From NCBI GenBank assembly GCA_022649665.1, contig JALCOL010000018.1, positions 1 to 36,983 on the forward strand: a stretch of DNA of 36,983 bases. The letters run 5' to 3'. A program made the translations under genes and the position numbers. How positions within the stretch are numbered: position 1 is the first letter of the stretch; every line of letters begins with the position of its first letter. The notes under the pieces were generated by a model. That model was not told where the DNA came from. It did no database searches and worked only from the letters and a program-made list of their open reading frames with translations. Below are positions 23,039-32,297 of this stretch, one piece after another. Source of the DNA: Enterococcaceae bacterium (lineage in GTDB: Bacteria > Bacillota > Bacilli > Lactobacillales > Enterococcaceae).

Positions 23039-25456
23039 ATGGTTGCTTACGACCACAAAAAAATCGAAAAGAAATGGCAAAAATACTGGGCGAAACACAA
23101 TACATTCAATACCGGCGAAGATCCGGCAAAACCCAATTATTACGCACTAGATATGTTCCCTTATCCATCCGGCAAGGGGCTTCACGTCGGACATCCGGAA
23201 GGCTATACGGCAACGGATATTTTGGCGCGTTTTAAACGTGCACAAGGCTACAATGTGCTCCATCCGATGGGCTGGGACGCTTTCGGCTTGCCCGCTGAAC
23301 AATATGCGATCGATACCGGCAACGATCCGGCGGAGTTTACCAAACATAATATCGAAACCTTCAAGCGCCAGATCAATGCGCTCGGTTTCAGCTACGACTG
23401 GAACCGCGAGATCAATACGACTGATCCGGAATATTACCGCTGGACACAGTGGATCTTTACGAAGCTTTATGAAAAAGGCTTAGCGTATGAAGCGGATGTG
23501 CCGGTCAACTGGGTGCCGGAGCTTGGGACCGTGATCGCCAACGAAGAAGTGATCGACGGCAAGAGCGAACGCGGCGGCTACGACGTTGTCCGAAAACCGA
23601 TGCGCCAATGGATGCTCAAGATCACGGCATATGCGGACCGTCTGCTGGAAGACCTTGATCTTCTCGATTGGCCGGAAAGCATCAAAGACATGCAGCGCAA
23701 CTGGATCGGCCGTTCGGTCGGTGCCGATGTCGATTTTGAAGTCGCTGGCAGCGATGAGAAATTCACGGTCTTCACGACGCGTCCCGATACATTGTTCGGT
23801 GCGACTTATGCGGTATTGGCCCCAGAAAATGCGCTCGTTTCCAAGATCACAACGCCGGAGCAAAAAGCGGCAGTCGACAAGTATGTTGCTGCAGCAGCGA
23901 CAAAATCCGATTTGAACCGGACCGAGCTCAATAAAGAAAAAACCGGCGTCTTTACCGGTGCGTATGCGGTCAATCCAGTCAACCAGCAGAAACTGCCGAT
24001 CTGGATCGCTGATTATGTGCTGGCGACGTACGGGACGGGTGCGATCATGGCGGTGCCAGCGCACGATGAACGCGATTTTGAGTTCGCTAAAAAATTCGAA
24101 CTGCCGATCATCCCGGTTTTAGAAGGCGGCGACGTTTCAGTAGCGCCGTATACCGAAGACGGTCCGCATATCAATTCCGGCTTTTTGGACGGCCTCGGCA
24201 AAGAAGAAGCGATCGATACGATCGTTACGTGGCTGGAAGAGCATCATGTCGGTAAAAAACAAATCAGCTACCGCTTGCGCGACTGGCTTTTCAGCCGCCA
24301 GCGCTATTGGGGCGAACCGATCCCGATCATCCACTGGGAAGACGGAACGACGACGGCAGTTCCTGACAATGAACTGCCGCTGCGTCTGCCGAAGATGAAA
24401 GACATTAAACCGAGCGGGACCGGCGAGTCGCCGCTAGCCAACGATACCGAATGGGTCAATGTGGTCGATCCGATCACCGGCAAAAAAGGCAAACGCGAAA
24501 CGAATACAATGCCGCAATGGGCCGGCAGTTCGTGGTATTATCTGCGCTATATCGATCCGCACAATAAAAAAGTGCTCGCTGATTTTGAAAAATTGGAAGA
24601 ATGGCTGCCGGTCGATATTTATATCGGCGGCGCAGAGCATGCGGTCTTGCATTTGCTGTATGCGCGTTTCTGGCATAAATTCTTGTATGATATCGGTGTG
24701 GTCCCGACGCGCGAACCGTTCCAAAAATTGTTCAACCAAGGGATGATCTTGGGCGCCAACAATGAAAAAATGTCGAAATCCCGCGGAAACGTCGTCAATC
24801 CGGATGAAGTGATCGAGCATTACGGGGCAGACTCGCTGCGTCTTTATGAAATGTTCATGGGGCCGCTCGATGCGTCGATCGCTTGGAGCGAAAACGGCTT
24901 GGAAGGCGCGCGCAAGTTCCTTGATCGCGTTTGGCGGCTGATCGTCGATGAGGACGGGAAAATGCGCGACCGCATCACGACGATCAATGACGGCAAATTA
25001 ACGAAAATTTATCATCAAACCGTGAAAAAAGTAACGGACGATTTTGGCCAGCTGCACTTCAATACCGCGATCTCGCAGCTGATGGTCTTCATCAATGAAG
25101 CGAACAAACAAGAAGTGCTGCCGTATGAATATATCGAAGGCTTTGTTCAGCTTTTGGCACCGATCACACCGCACATCGGCGAAGAGCTTTGGCAGATCCT
25201 CGGCAACGAAGAAAGCCTGACGTATGCACCATGGCCGGAATATGATGAAAATGAATTGCTGGAAGATACGGTGGAGGTCGTTTTCCAAGTCAACGGCAAA
25301 CTGCGTTCTCGTCAGCAAGTCGCACGCGACTTGGAAAAAGAAGAGCTGATCGCGCTTGCCAAAGCCGATGCCCAAGTCCAAAAATTCACAGAAGGTCTGA
25401 CGGAACGACGGATCATCGCGATCCCGAACAAATTGGTGAATATTGTCGTAAACTGA
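23039..25456 (+). CDS. leuS: Leucyl-tRNA synthetase
   Basis: Class I aminoacyl-tRNA synthetase of 805 residues, normal for bacterial LeuRS. The HIGH motif is HVGH at 49-52 ([17 protein letters not shown]), the KMSKS motif is at 577-581, and the CP1 editing domain lies between ([23 protein letters not shown]). Start ATG 23039 has CGGAGGCGG about 10 nt upstream. It charges the tRNA-Leu isoacceptors, two of which (UAG, UAA) are in this window. It is controlled by the T-box leader. Confidence 0.98.
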   Translation: MVAYDHKKIEKKWQKYWAKHNTFNTGEDPAKPNYYALDMFPYPSGKGLHVGHPEGYTATDILARFKRAQGYNVLHPMGWDAFGLPAEQYAIDTGNDPAEFTKHNIETFKRQINALGFSYDWNREINTTDPEYYRWTQWIFTKLYEKGLAYEADVPVNWVPELGTVIANEEVIDGKSERGGYDVVRKPMRQWMLKITAYADRLLEDLDLLDWPESIKDMQRNWIGRSVGADVDFEVAGSDEKFTVFTTRPDTLFGATYAVLAPENALVSKITTPEQKAAVDKYVAAAATKSDLNRTELNKEKTGVFTGAYAVNPVNQQKLPIWIADYVLATYGTGAIMAVPAHDERDFEFAKKFELPIIPVLEGGDVSVAPYTEDGPHINSGFLDGLGKEEAIDTIVTWLEEHHVGKKQISYRLRDWLFSRQRYWGEPIPIIHWEDGTTTAVPDNELPLRLPKMKDIKPSGTGESPLANDTEWVNVVDPITGKKGKRETNTMPQWAGSSWYYLRYIDPHNKKVLADFEKLEEWLPVDIYIGGAEHAVLHLLYARFWHKFLYDIGVVPTREPFQKLFNQGMILGANNEKMSKSRGNVVNPDEVIEHYGADSLRLYEMFMGPLDASIAWSENGLEGARKFLDRVWRLIVDEDGKMRDRITTINDGKLTKIYHQTVKKVTDDFGQLHFNTAISQLMVFINEANKQEVLPYEYIEGFVQLLAPITPHIGEELWQILGNEESLTYAPWPEYDENELLEDTVEVVFQVNGKLRSRQQVARDLEKEELIALAKADAQVQKFTEGLTERRIIAIPNKLVNIVVN

Positions 25457-25490
25457 TTTTTCGCCGCTATCCAAATAAATCGATTTGTAT

Positions 25491-25564
25491 TATAATGAAA
25501 ACCAATGATTCTTGCGAATTGGAATGTCAGAAAGAGAGCTGGGAGAAACACTACCCAGCTCTTT
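25491..25564 (+). promoter_or_regulatory. Possible asnB promoter and leader hairpin
   Basis: A consensus -10 TATAAT lies at 25491-25496 (its -35, TATCCA, is weak). Downstream is an 11-bp hairpin, AGAGAGCTGGG (25533-25543) with CCCAGCTCTTT (25554-25564). The T tract after it is poor (TTTGATTG). It may be a weak terminator for leuS, an attenuator, or a 5' stabilising hairpin of asnB mRNA. No T-box motif is present. Confidence 0.5.
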
Positions 25565-25595
25565 GATTGAAAAATAACGGAGTGTGATGTTAACA

Positions 25596-27500
25596 GTGTG
25601 TGGAATTTGTGGATTTGTGAGCGACAAAGCGAATAAAGAAGCAATCATTGAAGATATGATGGATACGCTTGTTCATCGGGGACCTGACAGCAGCGGTACG
25701 TACATCAACCAGGAAGTCGCGCTCGGCTTTCGGCGCTTGAGCATCATCGACCTTGAAGGCGGGACGCAGCCGATCTATAACGAAGACCGAACGAAAGTGA
25801 TCACGTTCAACGGCGAGATCTATAATTTTCAGCCGCTGCGCGCCGCACTTGTTGAAAAAGGGCATATTTTTACGACGCACAGCGATACCGAAGTGCTGCT
25901 TCACGGGTATGAAGAGTGGGGCATTGAACTTTTGCAAAAGATCCGCGGGATGTACGCTTTCGTGATCTGGGACGACCAGAAGAAAGAACTGTTTGGCGCG
26001 CGCGATCATTTTGGCATCAAGCCGTTTTATTATGCAGAAATGAACGGGACGTTCATGTATGCCTCAGAGATCAAGGCGTTCTTGCGCCATCCGGACTTCA
26101 TCAAAGAATTGAACCGTAAAGCGTTGAAACCCTATTTGACGTTTCAATATTCGGCATTGCCGGAAACCTTCTTCAAAGGGGTCTACCGGATCCCGGAAGG
26201 ACATTACTTCACATATAAAGACGGCAAATTAGATATCCAAGAATATTGGGATGCCAAATTTGAAGAAGTCAATCAGCCGAAAAAAGAAATCATTGAAGAG
26301 ATCGACGACACGATCGTCGACTCGATCAAAGCGCATGAGATCGCAGACGTTAAAGTCGGGGCTTTTCTTTCGAGCGGCGTTGATTCCAGCTATGTGACGG
26401 CAGTCAGCCGCCCGAACTATACATTCTCGATCGGCTTTGACAACAAGATCTATAACGAAGCGGAAGAAGCTAAGCAGCTGACAAAGCTGCTCAAGCTCCA
26501 CAACACTTCGCGGGTCGTCCATGCGGATGAAAGCTTTGACTATTTTCCGATGATCCAGTATTACTTGGATGAACCGGATGCCAATCCAAGCTGCGTACCG
26601 CTTTATTTCTTGAGCAAATTAGCGCGCCATGAAGTAAAAGTCGTCTTGTCGGGCGAAGGGGCCGACGAATTATTTGCCGGCTATATCGACTACGGCTTCT
26701 TCTCCAATTCGAAATTGATCCGCGTGATCGGTCAAGGATTGAAGAAGCTTTCGAAATCCAGCCGCTATAAACTTTCGCGCCGTTTGAAAGGCATGAAAAA
26801 TTTCCATGGCCGCAAACATTTGATCGCTTCGACTGCTCCGGCTGAAACATTTTTCATCGGCCAAGCAAAAATCTTCAATGAAGATGAAGTCGGCAGCATC
26901 TTGAACCCGAACTTTATGCAGGCGCCGACAGTCGAAGATATTCTGGCACCGAGCTGGGAGAAAGTCGCCGATCAGCAAAACGAGATCAAGAAAATGCAGT
27001 ATGTCGATATCCACAACTTTATGGCAAAAGATATTTTGCTGAAAGCTGATAAATTATCGATGGCCAACTCGATCGAGCTGCGGGTACCGCTTTTGGATAA
27101 AAAAGTGATGGAAGTCGCTGAAAAGGTCCCTTCCAAATACTTGCTGAACCAAAACAATACGAAAGACATTTACCGCCAAGCCGCTAACCGTCATCTGCCC
27201 GAAGAATGGGCGAACCGCGAGAAACTCGGTTTTCCGGTGCCGATCAAAGCTTGGCTTCATGATGGAAAATATTATCGCATCATTCGCGAGCTGTTCGAAC
27301 AAGATTTCGCGAAAGAATTTTTCGATCAAGCAGCGATCTTAAAAATGCTTGATGACAATTACGCGCAAAAGATCGATGCACGCCGCAAGATCTGGACGAT
27401 CTTTACGTTCTTGACGTGGTACCAAGTGTATTTCGTCAACGATGGCCAAAAGCCGGAAGTGACGGATAGCACACCAGAAGACATCGTTATCAATTCATAA
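25596..27500 (+). CDS. asnB: Asparagine synthetase, glutamine-hydrolysing
   Basis: Makes asparagine from aspartate, glutamine and ATP. The 634-residue protein has an N-terminal class II glutaminase domain and a C-terminal synthetase domain with the PP-loop SSGVDSS near residue 260. I chose the GTG at 25596 because it gives Met-Cys2-Gly-Ile, exposing the nucleophilic Cys after Met removal. The SD GGAG (25579-25582) is 13 nt away; an ATG at 25587 is better spaced but would add a three-residue extension before the cysteine. The long linker and 634-residue length fit the AsnB subgroup common in Firmicutes. Confidence 0.94.
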   Translation: MCGICGFVSDKANKEAIIEDMMDTLVHRGPDSSGTYINQEVALGFRRLSIIDLEGGTQPIYNEDRTKVITFNGEIYNFQPLRAALVEKGHIFTTHSDTEVLLHGYEEWGIELLQKIRGMYAFVIWDDQKKELFGARDHFGIKPFYYAEMNGTFMYASEIKAFLRHPDFIKELNRKALKPYLTFQYSALPETFFKGVYRIPEGHYFTYKDGKLDIQEYWDAKFEEVNQPKKEIIEEIDDTIVDSIKAHEIADVKVGAFLSSGVDSSYVTAVSRPNYTFSIGFDNKIYNEAEEAKQLTKLLKLHNTSRVVHADESFDYFPMIQYYLDEPDANPSCVPLYFLSKLARHEVKVVLSGEGADELFAGYIDYGFFSNSKLIRVIGQGLKKLSKSSRYKLSRRLKGMKNFHGRKHLIASTAPAETFFIGQAKIFNEDEVGSILNPNFMQAPTVEDILAPSWEKVADQQNEIKKMQYVDIHNFMAKDILLKADKLSMANSIELRVPLLDKKVMEVAEKVPSKYLLNQNNTKDIYRQAANRHLPEEWANREKLGFPVPIKAWLHDGKYYRIIRELFEQDFAKEFFDQAAILKMLDDNYAQKIDARRKIWTIFTFLTWYQVYFVNDGQKPEVTDSTPEDIVINS

Positions 27501-27548
27501 GTTGCGGCTTCAAGAAGCTGCTTTTGGAATACCGTTTATTCGGATATG

Positions 27549-27582
27549 GGGGCTGTGACAACGCATGTCACAGCCCCTTTTT
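27549..27582 (+). terminator. Terminator after asnB
   Basis: Perfect 12-bp stem GGGGCTGTGACA/TGTCACAGCCCC with loop ACGCA, then T5. A second small hairpin (GCGGCTTC/GAAGCTGC) lies upstream, just after the stop codon. Confidence 0.93.
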
Positions 27583-27629
27583 GCGAGCCGGAGTTCAGCA
27601 AAACTGTTATATATCAGAAAGCATATCTT

Positions 27630-27658
27630 TTGACTAAACAGCGCAAAGAAGTTATAAC
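27630..27658 (+). promoter_or_regulatory. Promoter of the small heat-shock gene
   Basis: -35 TTGACT at 27630-27635 and -10 TATAAC at 27653-27658 with 17 nt between. An exact 8-bp inverted repeat, CTGTTATA (27604-27611) and TATAACAG (27653-27660), embraces it. No CIRCE element and no full CtsR box were found. Confidence 0.8.
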
Positions 27659-27708
27659 AGAATCGTAGCTAGAAATAGTCAATAGAAATCAGAAAGAGGG
27701 AATCGATG

Positions 27709-28116
27709 ATGGCTAATAACACTCCAGCAACGCGCAACTTTTTTGATGATGACTTTTTTGGGAATATGTTCCCAGCATTTTTCAAGAACAATTCATTTGA
27801 AGTCGATGTAAAGGAAAACGACAAAGACTACGAAGTGAAAGCAAATCTGCCGGGCTTCAATAAAGAGGATATCCATTTGGAATATGCCAATAACATTTTG
27901 ACGATCGAAGCCAATCATGAAGAAAAACATGAAGAAAAAGAAGAGGGACAATACCTTCGCAAAGAACGCTCGACTTCTTCGGTCCGTCGACAATTCATTA
28001 TTCGCGGTGTCGATGAATCCGCGATCAAAGCTGAATATAAAGAAGGCGTTTTGTCTGTCGAATTACCAAAAGCTGCCGAAGCGGACAAGAAAGAAAAACA
28101 TATCCCGATTGACTAG
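27709..28116 (+). CDS. Small heat-shock protein (Hsp20/alpha-crystallin family)
   Basis: A 135-residue ATP-independent chaperone that holds unfolding proteins. After a Phe/Asp/Asn-rich N-terminus (FFDDDFFGNMFPAFF) comes the alpha-crystallin domain (about 28-125: VDVKENDKDYEVKANLPGF, YLRKERSTSSVRRQF, YKEGVLSVELPK), ending in the IPI-like tail HIPID that helps oligomerise. I start it at ATG 27709, 8 nt after AGAGGG; an adjacent ATG at 27706 is also possible. Own promoter and terminator. Confidence 0.95.
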   Translation: MANNTPATRNFFDDDFFGNMFPAFFKNNSFEVDVKENDKDYEVKANLPGFNKEDIHLEYANNILTIEANHEEKHEEKEEGQYLRKERSTSSVRRQFIIRGVDESAIKAEYKEGVLSVELPKAAEADKKEKHIPID

Positions 28117-28130
28117 TTTGAACGTTTCAA

Positions 28131-28159
28131 AGACTCGAGAATCTCTCGGGTCTTTTTTT
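28131..28159 (+). terminator. Terminator after the small heat-shock gene
   Basis: Stem AGACTCGAGA/TCTCGGGTCT (one T-G wobble) with loop ATC, followed by T to 28159. Confidence 0.93.
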
Positions 28160-28188
28160 ATGGAAAAAAATATCTGCAGAGGCGGACA

Positions 28189-28223
28189 AAAATTGTCTAG
28201 CCATCGACAATTTTCAGTCAATT
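28189..28223 (+). promoter_or_regulatory. Inverted repeat with CodY-like box upstream of the WxL cluster
   Basis: AAAATTGTC (28189-28197) and GACAATTTT (28206-28214) form a perfect 9-bp inverted repeat. Overlapping its right half, AATTTTCAGTCAATT (28209-28223) matches 13 of 15 CodY consensus positions. It lies about 40 nt before the -10, in the same place relative to the promoter as the box in front of ilvD. The repeat may instead bind the Mga-like regulator encoded at 34647. Confidence 0.6.
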
Positions 28224-28239
28224 TATTGCAGAAATAACA

Positions 28240-28268
28240 CTATCATGTTATCCAATTTCCGATATAAT
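28240..28268 (+). promoter_or_regulatory. Promoter of the WxL cluster
   Basis: Consensus -10 TATAAT at 28263-28268; the -35 region (CTATCA, 28240-28245) is weak, as expected for a regulated promoter. The leader to the ATG at 28309 is about 35 nt. Confidence 0.6.
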
Positions 28269-28308
28269 GTGAACAGGTTCCTTGGCAAAGCAGATTTGAG
28301 GTGAATAA

Positions 28309-31300
28309 ATGGATCAACGAAGAAAAATACATAAGATTTTTTGTTTTATGATCGGCACGTTGGTTTTGGGAAGTTTTCTTTTTTTTGTTTCTAAGGCAGA
28401 TGCGGCGGAACTCGGGAATGATTTTATGGCGGAGGAATTCTTTTTCAATGCAAAGGAAAGAGCGCATGGTTGGCAGATGGGAGAAGCACAAAAGTGGCGG
28501 CTGCGAGCCTTTAAAGATATCAAAATGAATGAAGAAGTTTCGGTCCAATTGGATAGTGATGTTTATGAGTGGGCTTATTCCAATAAGAAGGTCAATGGAA
28601 TTTTGGAACGCTTTCGTTTTCAGGGCTGCTTCTGTTCGATCGAATCTGTCGAGGCAAGCGAGGGTTTCGATGTTTCCTTTGTCGGGACCGGAACGGGCGA
28701 CATCAAGACCAATAATTGGATCAAGCTGAAAGCACGCAAGCCGGGACACAAGGGAACGCTTAAAATCCGGTACAGTATCAATATGAGAGAAATCTGGCGA
28801 TACACGAATGCGAGTTCGGATGATGGGTATACACGCGCAGTCGAAGCGTCAAGCGGCAGAAACACATTCAATATTTTCAAAATAGCCAGCGGCGGTTCAT
28901 ACATCGGCTATCTTACCGAAACATATGATATTTCTTCGAAGCCTGTCGGCAACATCATTACGAAGAAGGCCGAGTATCGCCTCGGGGAACAATATGATAC
29001 AGAAGCGCGCTCGCGCCTGCTTGACTATGCGGAAGATGAAAACAGCAAACGAGTTTCATATGAGAGCGACCGGATCATCCCGGTGATTCCGCGCGGGATC
29101 AATCAAGCTTTGCGCAAGGAACGGATCGATGCGCTTTTTGATGAAAACATGACCTTGACATTAAGGAGCGCTGGCGGTGATGTGTCTTCCAGCAGCCGAG
29201 CCGTAGCAAACTACGGGAATGCGATCGTTTTGAGAGGATTAGAATCTCCGGAACGCGATGGCGGCGGGGCCTTTGCGTTAGTAGATAATGATACAGATGG
29301 CGTCTTGAAAGTGGTCGCGACTTCTGGAAAACGCAATGACAATGACAAGATCCATCCAAGATTCAGCAGCGACTTTTTCTGCGGGATCGCACATTGGCCG
29401 ATGGGACCAAAAACGATCATGAATTTGACGAATGCCTCGGTCCAAGATCAACTCTGGGTGCAAGGCAAGACAGAAAAACAAGTATTTTTGGATGCGTGGG
29501 GAACGAATCGCGTCAAAGAGGTCAGCTACGGCGACTTGATCCAAGTCGGAAATGCTGACGGAAAGATCGGTTATACGACCGATTCGAAGTATACTTCTTT
29601 AAAGCAGTTCGACAACCCGGAAAAAGGACCGCACGACGTTTTCTTTGAAATCACAAAACACGGCTATGTCCCGCTGGTCATCAATCAGCTGAAACCATTA
29701 AAAATCACGGTTCCTTATAATGCTACACAAGAAGAACTGGAGAAACGATTGCCGGACACGCTCGACAAAAGAGGCCGGAGCAATATCACAGTAAAACGTT
29801 TTTCCAAAACCCCGGCTACTGATAAGATCGGACCGGCTGAAGCAAAAGTTGTCGCGGTCGAGACGCTTGAAAGCGGAAAAGAAGTCGAGTTTGAATATAC
29901 GATCCCAGTTGAAGTGATGACACCGGGAACGATCGAAGCAGTCGACGCCCAGTATGTGCTGGGTGAAGCGTGGAATACCGAGACCCGTTCACGCTTGCTG
30001 CGTTTCGCACAAGAAGCAGATAAACGAAATGTTCCTTATAAAAGTGACAAGATCGTGCCGTCGATCCCCAACACAATCGAGCGCATGATCAACAAAAACC
30101 GGATCGATGCCTTTTTTGCGGACAATATCACGCTGACCTTCAATTCCGAGACTGGCACGGTCAAAGCGACCAGCAAGGCAAGTGTCAATTACGGGGATGC
30201 GGTCGTGCTGCGCGGAGATGAAGGAGCGAAGAATCAGGATGCTGGCGGGGCCTTTGCACTGCTCAAAGAAGGAAGTGAACTGAAGGTCATCGCAACATCC
30301 GGCAAATCACTTAGCGATGAACCGGTCGCGAGCAGCTATCACGGAGATTTCTTTACTGGGATCGCTTATCTCGATATGACGCAGTCAAAGAACAAAGATC
30401 TGTCAGCTGTCGCGGTCAAAGATTTTTGCTGGGCAAAAGGCGAGACGCAAAAGCAGAAATTTTTAGATCAGTGGGGAAAGAGTCGTGTGCAAACGGTGAA
30501 GAGCGGCGATGTGCTGAAAGTGGAGAATGCCGCCGGGAAAATCGGCTATACGAAAAATTCAGCATATGACGACTTGGGGCAGTTGAAGAATACAAAAGAA
30601 GTCTATTTTGAGATCACTGAAAAAGGCTATGTGCCGCTGACGATCAACCAGCTTGCACTCGCCAAAGTAACGATCTCGCAAGACGCCTCGGCTGAAGAAC
30701 TGGCTGAAAGTTTGCCGAAATTTTTGAAAAAAGCCGACCAAAAAGAATTCAAAGTCGAAAGATATGCAAAAACACCAGAAACTGCACAAACAGGGACTCA
30801 AACCGCACAAATCATCGTTTCACAGATGTTGAAAAGCGGAAAAAAAGCCGAATATACGTATCCAGTGGAAGTGACAGTCGTGAAGCGCGGCGAGCTGAAA
30901 ACGCAAGCCGGCAGTTACGTGCTCGGGGAAGCGTGGGGAGTCAACAGTCCGAAACGGATGTTCAAATCCGCCCAAGAAATCGACGGTACGAGTATCCGCT
31001 GGATAGACGATAAAATCAAATCGATCACGCCGGACGCGATCAATAAAAAATTGAATCAAAAAAATCAGCGGATCGATCAATTGTTCAGCGGGATCGACAT
31101 TCCGATCGGTTTTGAGTCAGCGACCGGCTACGTGACCTCTGCGAGCAAAGCGCAAGCAGGTTATGGCAATGCCGTCATTATCCGCGGATTGGAAATGAAA
31201 AAGGGGCGGGATGCAGCCGGCGCATTTGCGCTGCTCCACGAAAACGGCTTGCCGAAAATCGTCGCGACTTCGGGCTATTCGGCCGATAATATGAAGATCC

Positions 31301-32271
31301 ATACGTATTTTCCCGACAAAGTCTTTGCAGAAGCCGCTTTGTTCAAAAGAAATTCGGAAACATCGCTGAATTTGACCAGTACCAAAGCGGATGTCAAGAT
31401 CACGGCAACCGGCGCCACACTAAAGCAGGATTTTTTGGATCAGTGGGGAGTCGATCGTGCCGCTGATGCAGAGTACGGCGATATCTTTTTTGCAAAAGAT
31501 CACGAAGATAAAATCAAATACGCGAAAGATTCGGTGCTCGAGTCGCTTAGCGGCGAGAATAAAAAAGAACGTTTTTTTGAAATTACAAAAAGCGGGTATG
31601 TGCCGCTTCTAGTCAATCAAGTTGATTTTGCGCCGCTGACCATCGAACATGACGCTGAAAAAAGCGTGATCGAACAAAAAATCACAAGTCAGCTTAAAAG
31701 CCAGCAGCCGCAGATTGAACTTGAAAAAATCATTGTGCCGGACCTCGATCAAGTCGGCGATGTGAACATCAAAGTACTGGTCTCAGAAAAAAGCAATGCG
31801 GACCAGAAGAATAAAATTTTGTATCAGTATCTGGTCAAGATGACGATCGAAGAAGGCAACCTCTCGTTTGAAAGAACACCGAGCGCGGCTGATTTTGGGA
31901 CGGTGGAAATCACCGACCGGCTGCAGAAAGCCTTTCGAAAAAATAATACTGAAAATCAGACTTTAGGGATCCGCGATACTCGCAGTAAAAAGAGCACGTG
32001 GTATCTATATGCCAAAGAGAGCAAGCCGTTTACCAATTCAAAAAATGAAAAGCTGCAGCCGAATATCCTTTTTTACCGGCAAAACAAGCAAGAGCTCGAA
32101 TTGAGCGGACAACAGCAGCGTATCTACAGCTCTCAAGAAAAAAAGGTCCACCATGAGCTGACTTTCGGCAAACTGGAAGGCTTATTTTTAAAGATCCCAG
32201 GCAATTTGAATTTAGCGACAGATGATTATCGTTGTGAAATACAATGGACGCTTACCGATGCGCCGTTGTAA
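28309..32271 (+). CDS. Large WxL-domain surface protein with three repeated modules
   Basis: A 1320-residue secreted protein. The signal peptide runs to about residue 31 (SKADA-AE). An N-terminal region (about 32-218) is followed by three homologous modules of 315-325 residues at about 219-544, 545-865 and 866-1180. Each holds the same landmarks: LGEQYD/LGEAW near the start, YGNAIVLRGLE, GGAFALL, VVATSG, FLDQWG..R, YGD, and FEITK.GYVPL..NQ. The C-terminal WxL domain (about 1183-1320) has both motifs, TWYLYA and IQWTLTDAP, which bind the peptidoglycan and WxL-interacting protein. ATG 28309 has TTGAGGTG upstream. Likely an adhesin or glycan-binding protein; I do not recognise the module with confidence. 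Confidence 0.88.
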   Translation: MDQRRKIHKIFCFMIGTLVLGSFLFFVSKADAAELGNDFMAEEFFFNAKERAHGWQMGEAQKWRLRAFKDIKMNEEVSVQLDSDVYEWAYSNKKVNGILERFRFQGCFCSIESVEASEGFDVSFVGTGTGDIKTNNWIKLKARKPGHKGTLKIRYSINMREIWRYTNASSDDGYTRAVEASSGRNTFNIFKIASGGSYIGYLTETYDISSKPVGNIITKKAEYRLGEQYDTEARSRLLDYAEDENSKRVSYESDRIIPVIPRGINQALRKERIDALFDENMTLTLRSAGGDVSSSSRAVANYGNAIVLRGLESPERDGGGAFALVDNDTDGVLKVVATSGKRNDNDKIHPRFSSDFFCGIAHWPMGPKTIMNLTNASVQDQLWVQGKTEKQVFLDAWGTNRVKEVSYGDLIQVGNADGKIGYTTDSKYTSLKQFDNPEKGPHDVFFEITKHGYVPLVINQLKPLKITVPYNATQEELEKRLPDTLDKRGRSNITVKRFSKTPATDKIGPAEAKVVAVETLESGKEVEFEYTIPVEVMTPGTIEAVDAQYVLGEAWNTETRSRLLRFAQEADKRNVPYKSDKIVPSIPNTIERMINKNRIDAFFADNITLTFNSETGTVKATSKASVNYGDAVVLRGDEGAKNQDAGGAFALLKEGSELKVIATSGKSLSDEPVASSYHGDFFTGIAYLDMTQSKNKDLSAVAVKDFCWAKGETQKQKFLDQWGKSRVQTVKSGDVLKVENAAGKIGYTKNSAYDDLGQLKNTKEVYFEITEKGYVPLTINQLALAKVTISQDASAEELAESLPKFLKKADQKEFKVERYAKTPETAQTGTQTAQIIVSQMLKSGKKAEYTYPVEVTVVKRGELKTQAGSYVLGEAWGVNSPKRMFKSAQEIDGTSIRWIDDKIKSITPDAINKKLNQKNQRIDQLFSGIDIPIGFESATGYVTSASKAQAGYGNAVIIRGLEMKKGRDAAGAFALLHENGLPKIVATSGYSADNMKIHTYFPDKVFAEAALFKRNSETSLNLTSTKADVKITATGATLKQDFLDQWGVDRAADAEYGDIFFAKDHEDKIKYAKDSVLESLSGENKKERFFEITKSGYVPLLVNQVDFAPLTIEHDAEKSVIEQKITSQLKSQQPQIELEKIIVPDLDQVGDVNIKVLVSEKSNADQKNKILYQYLVKMTIEEGNLSFERTPSAADFGTVEITDRLQKAFRKNNTENQTLGIRDTRSKKSTWYLYAKESKPFTNSKNEKLQPNILFYRQNKQELELSGQQQRIYSSQEKKVHHELTFGKLEGLFLKIPGNLNLATDDYRCEIQWTLTDAPL

Positions 32272-32297
32272 AAATATAAATTTTGGAGGAAACACAA

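Noticed and set aside
25457-25595. Asparagine T-box before asnB
   Set aside because: No T-box core (GGTGGNACCGCG-like) sequence occurs in this interval; only two plain hairpins are seen.
27604-27700. CtsR operator upstream of the small heat-shock gene
   Set aside because: Single AGTCAAA-like heptads occur on each strand, but no tandem pair with 3-nt spacing is present.
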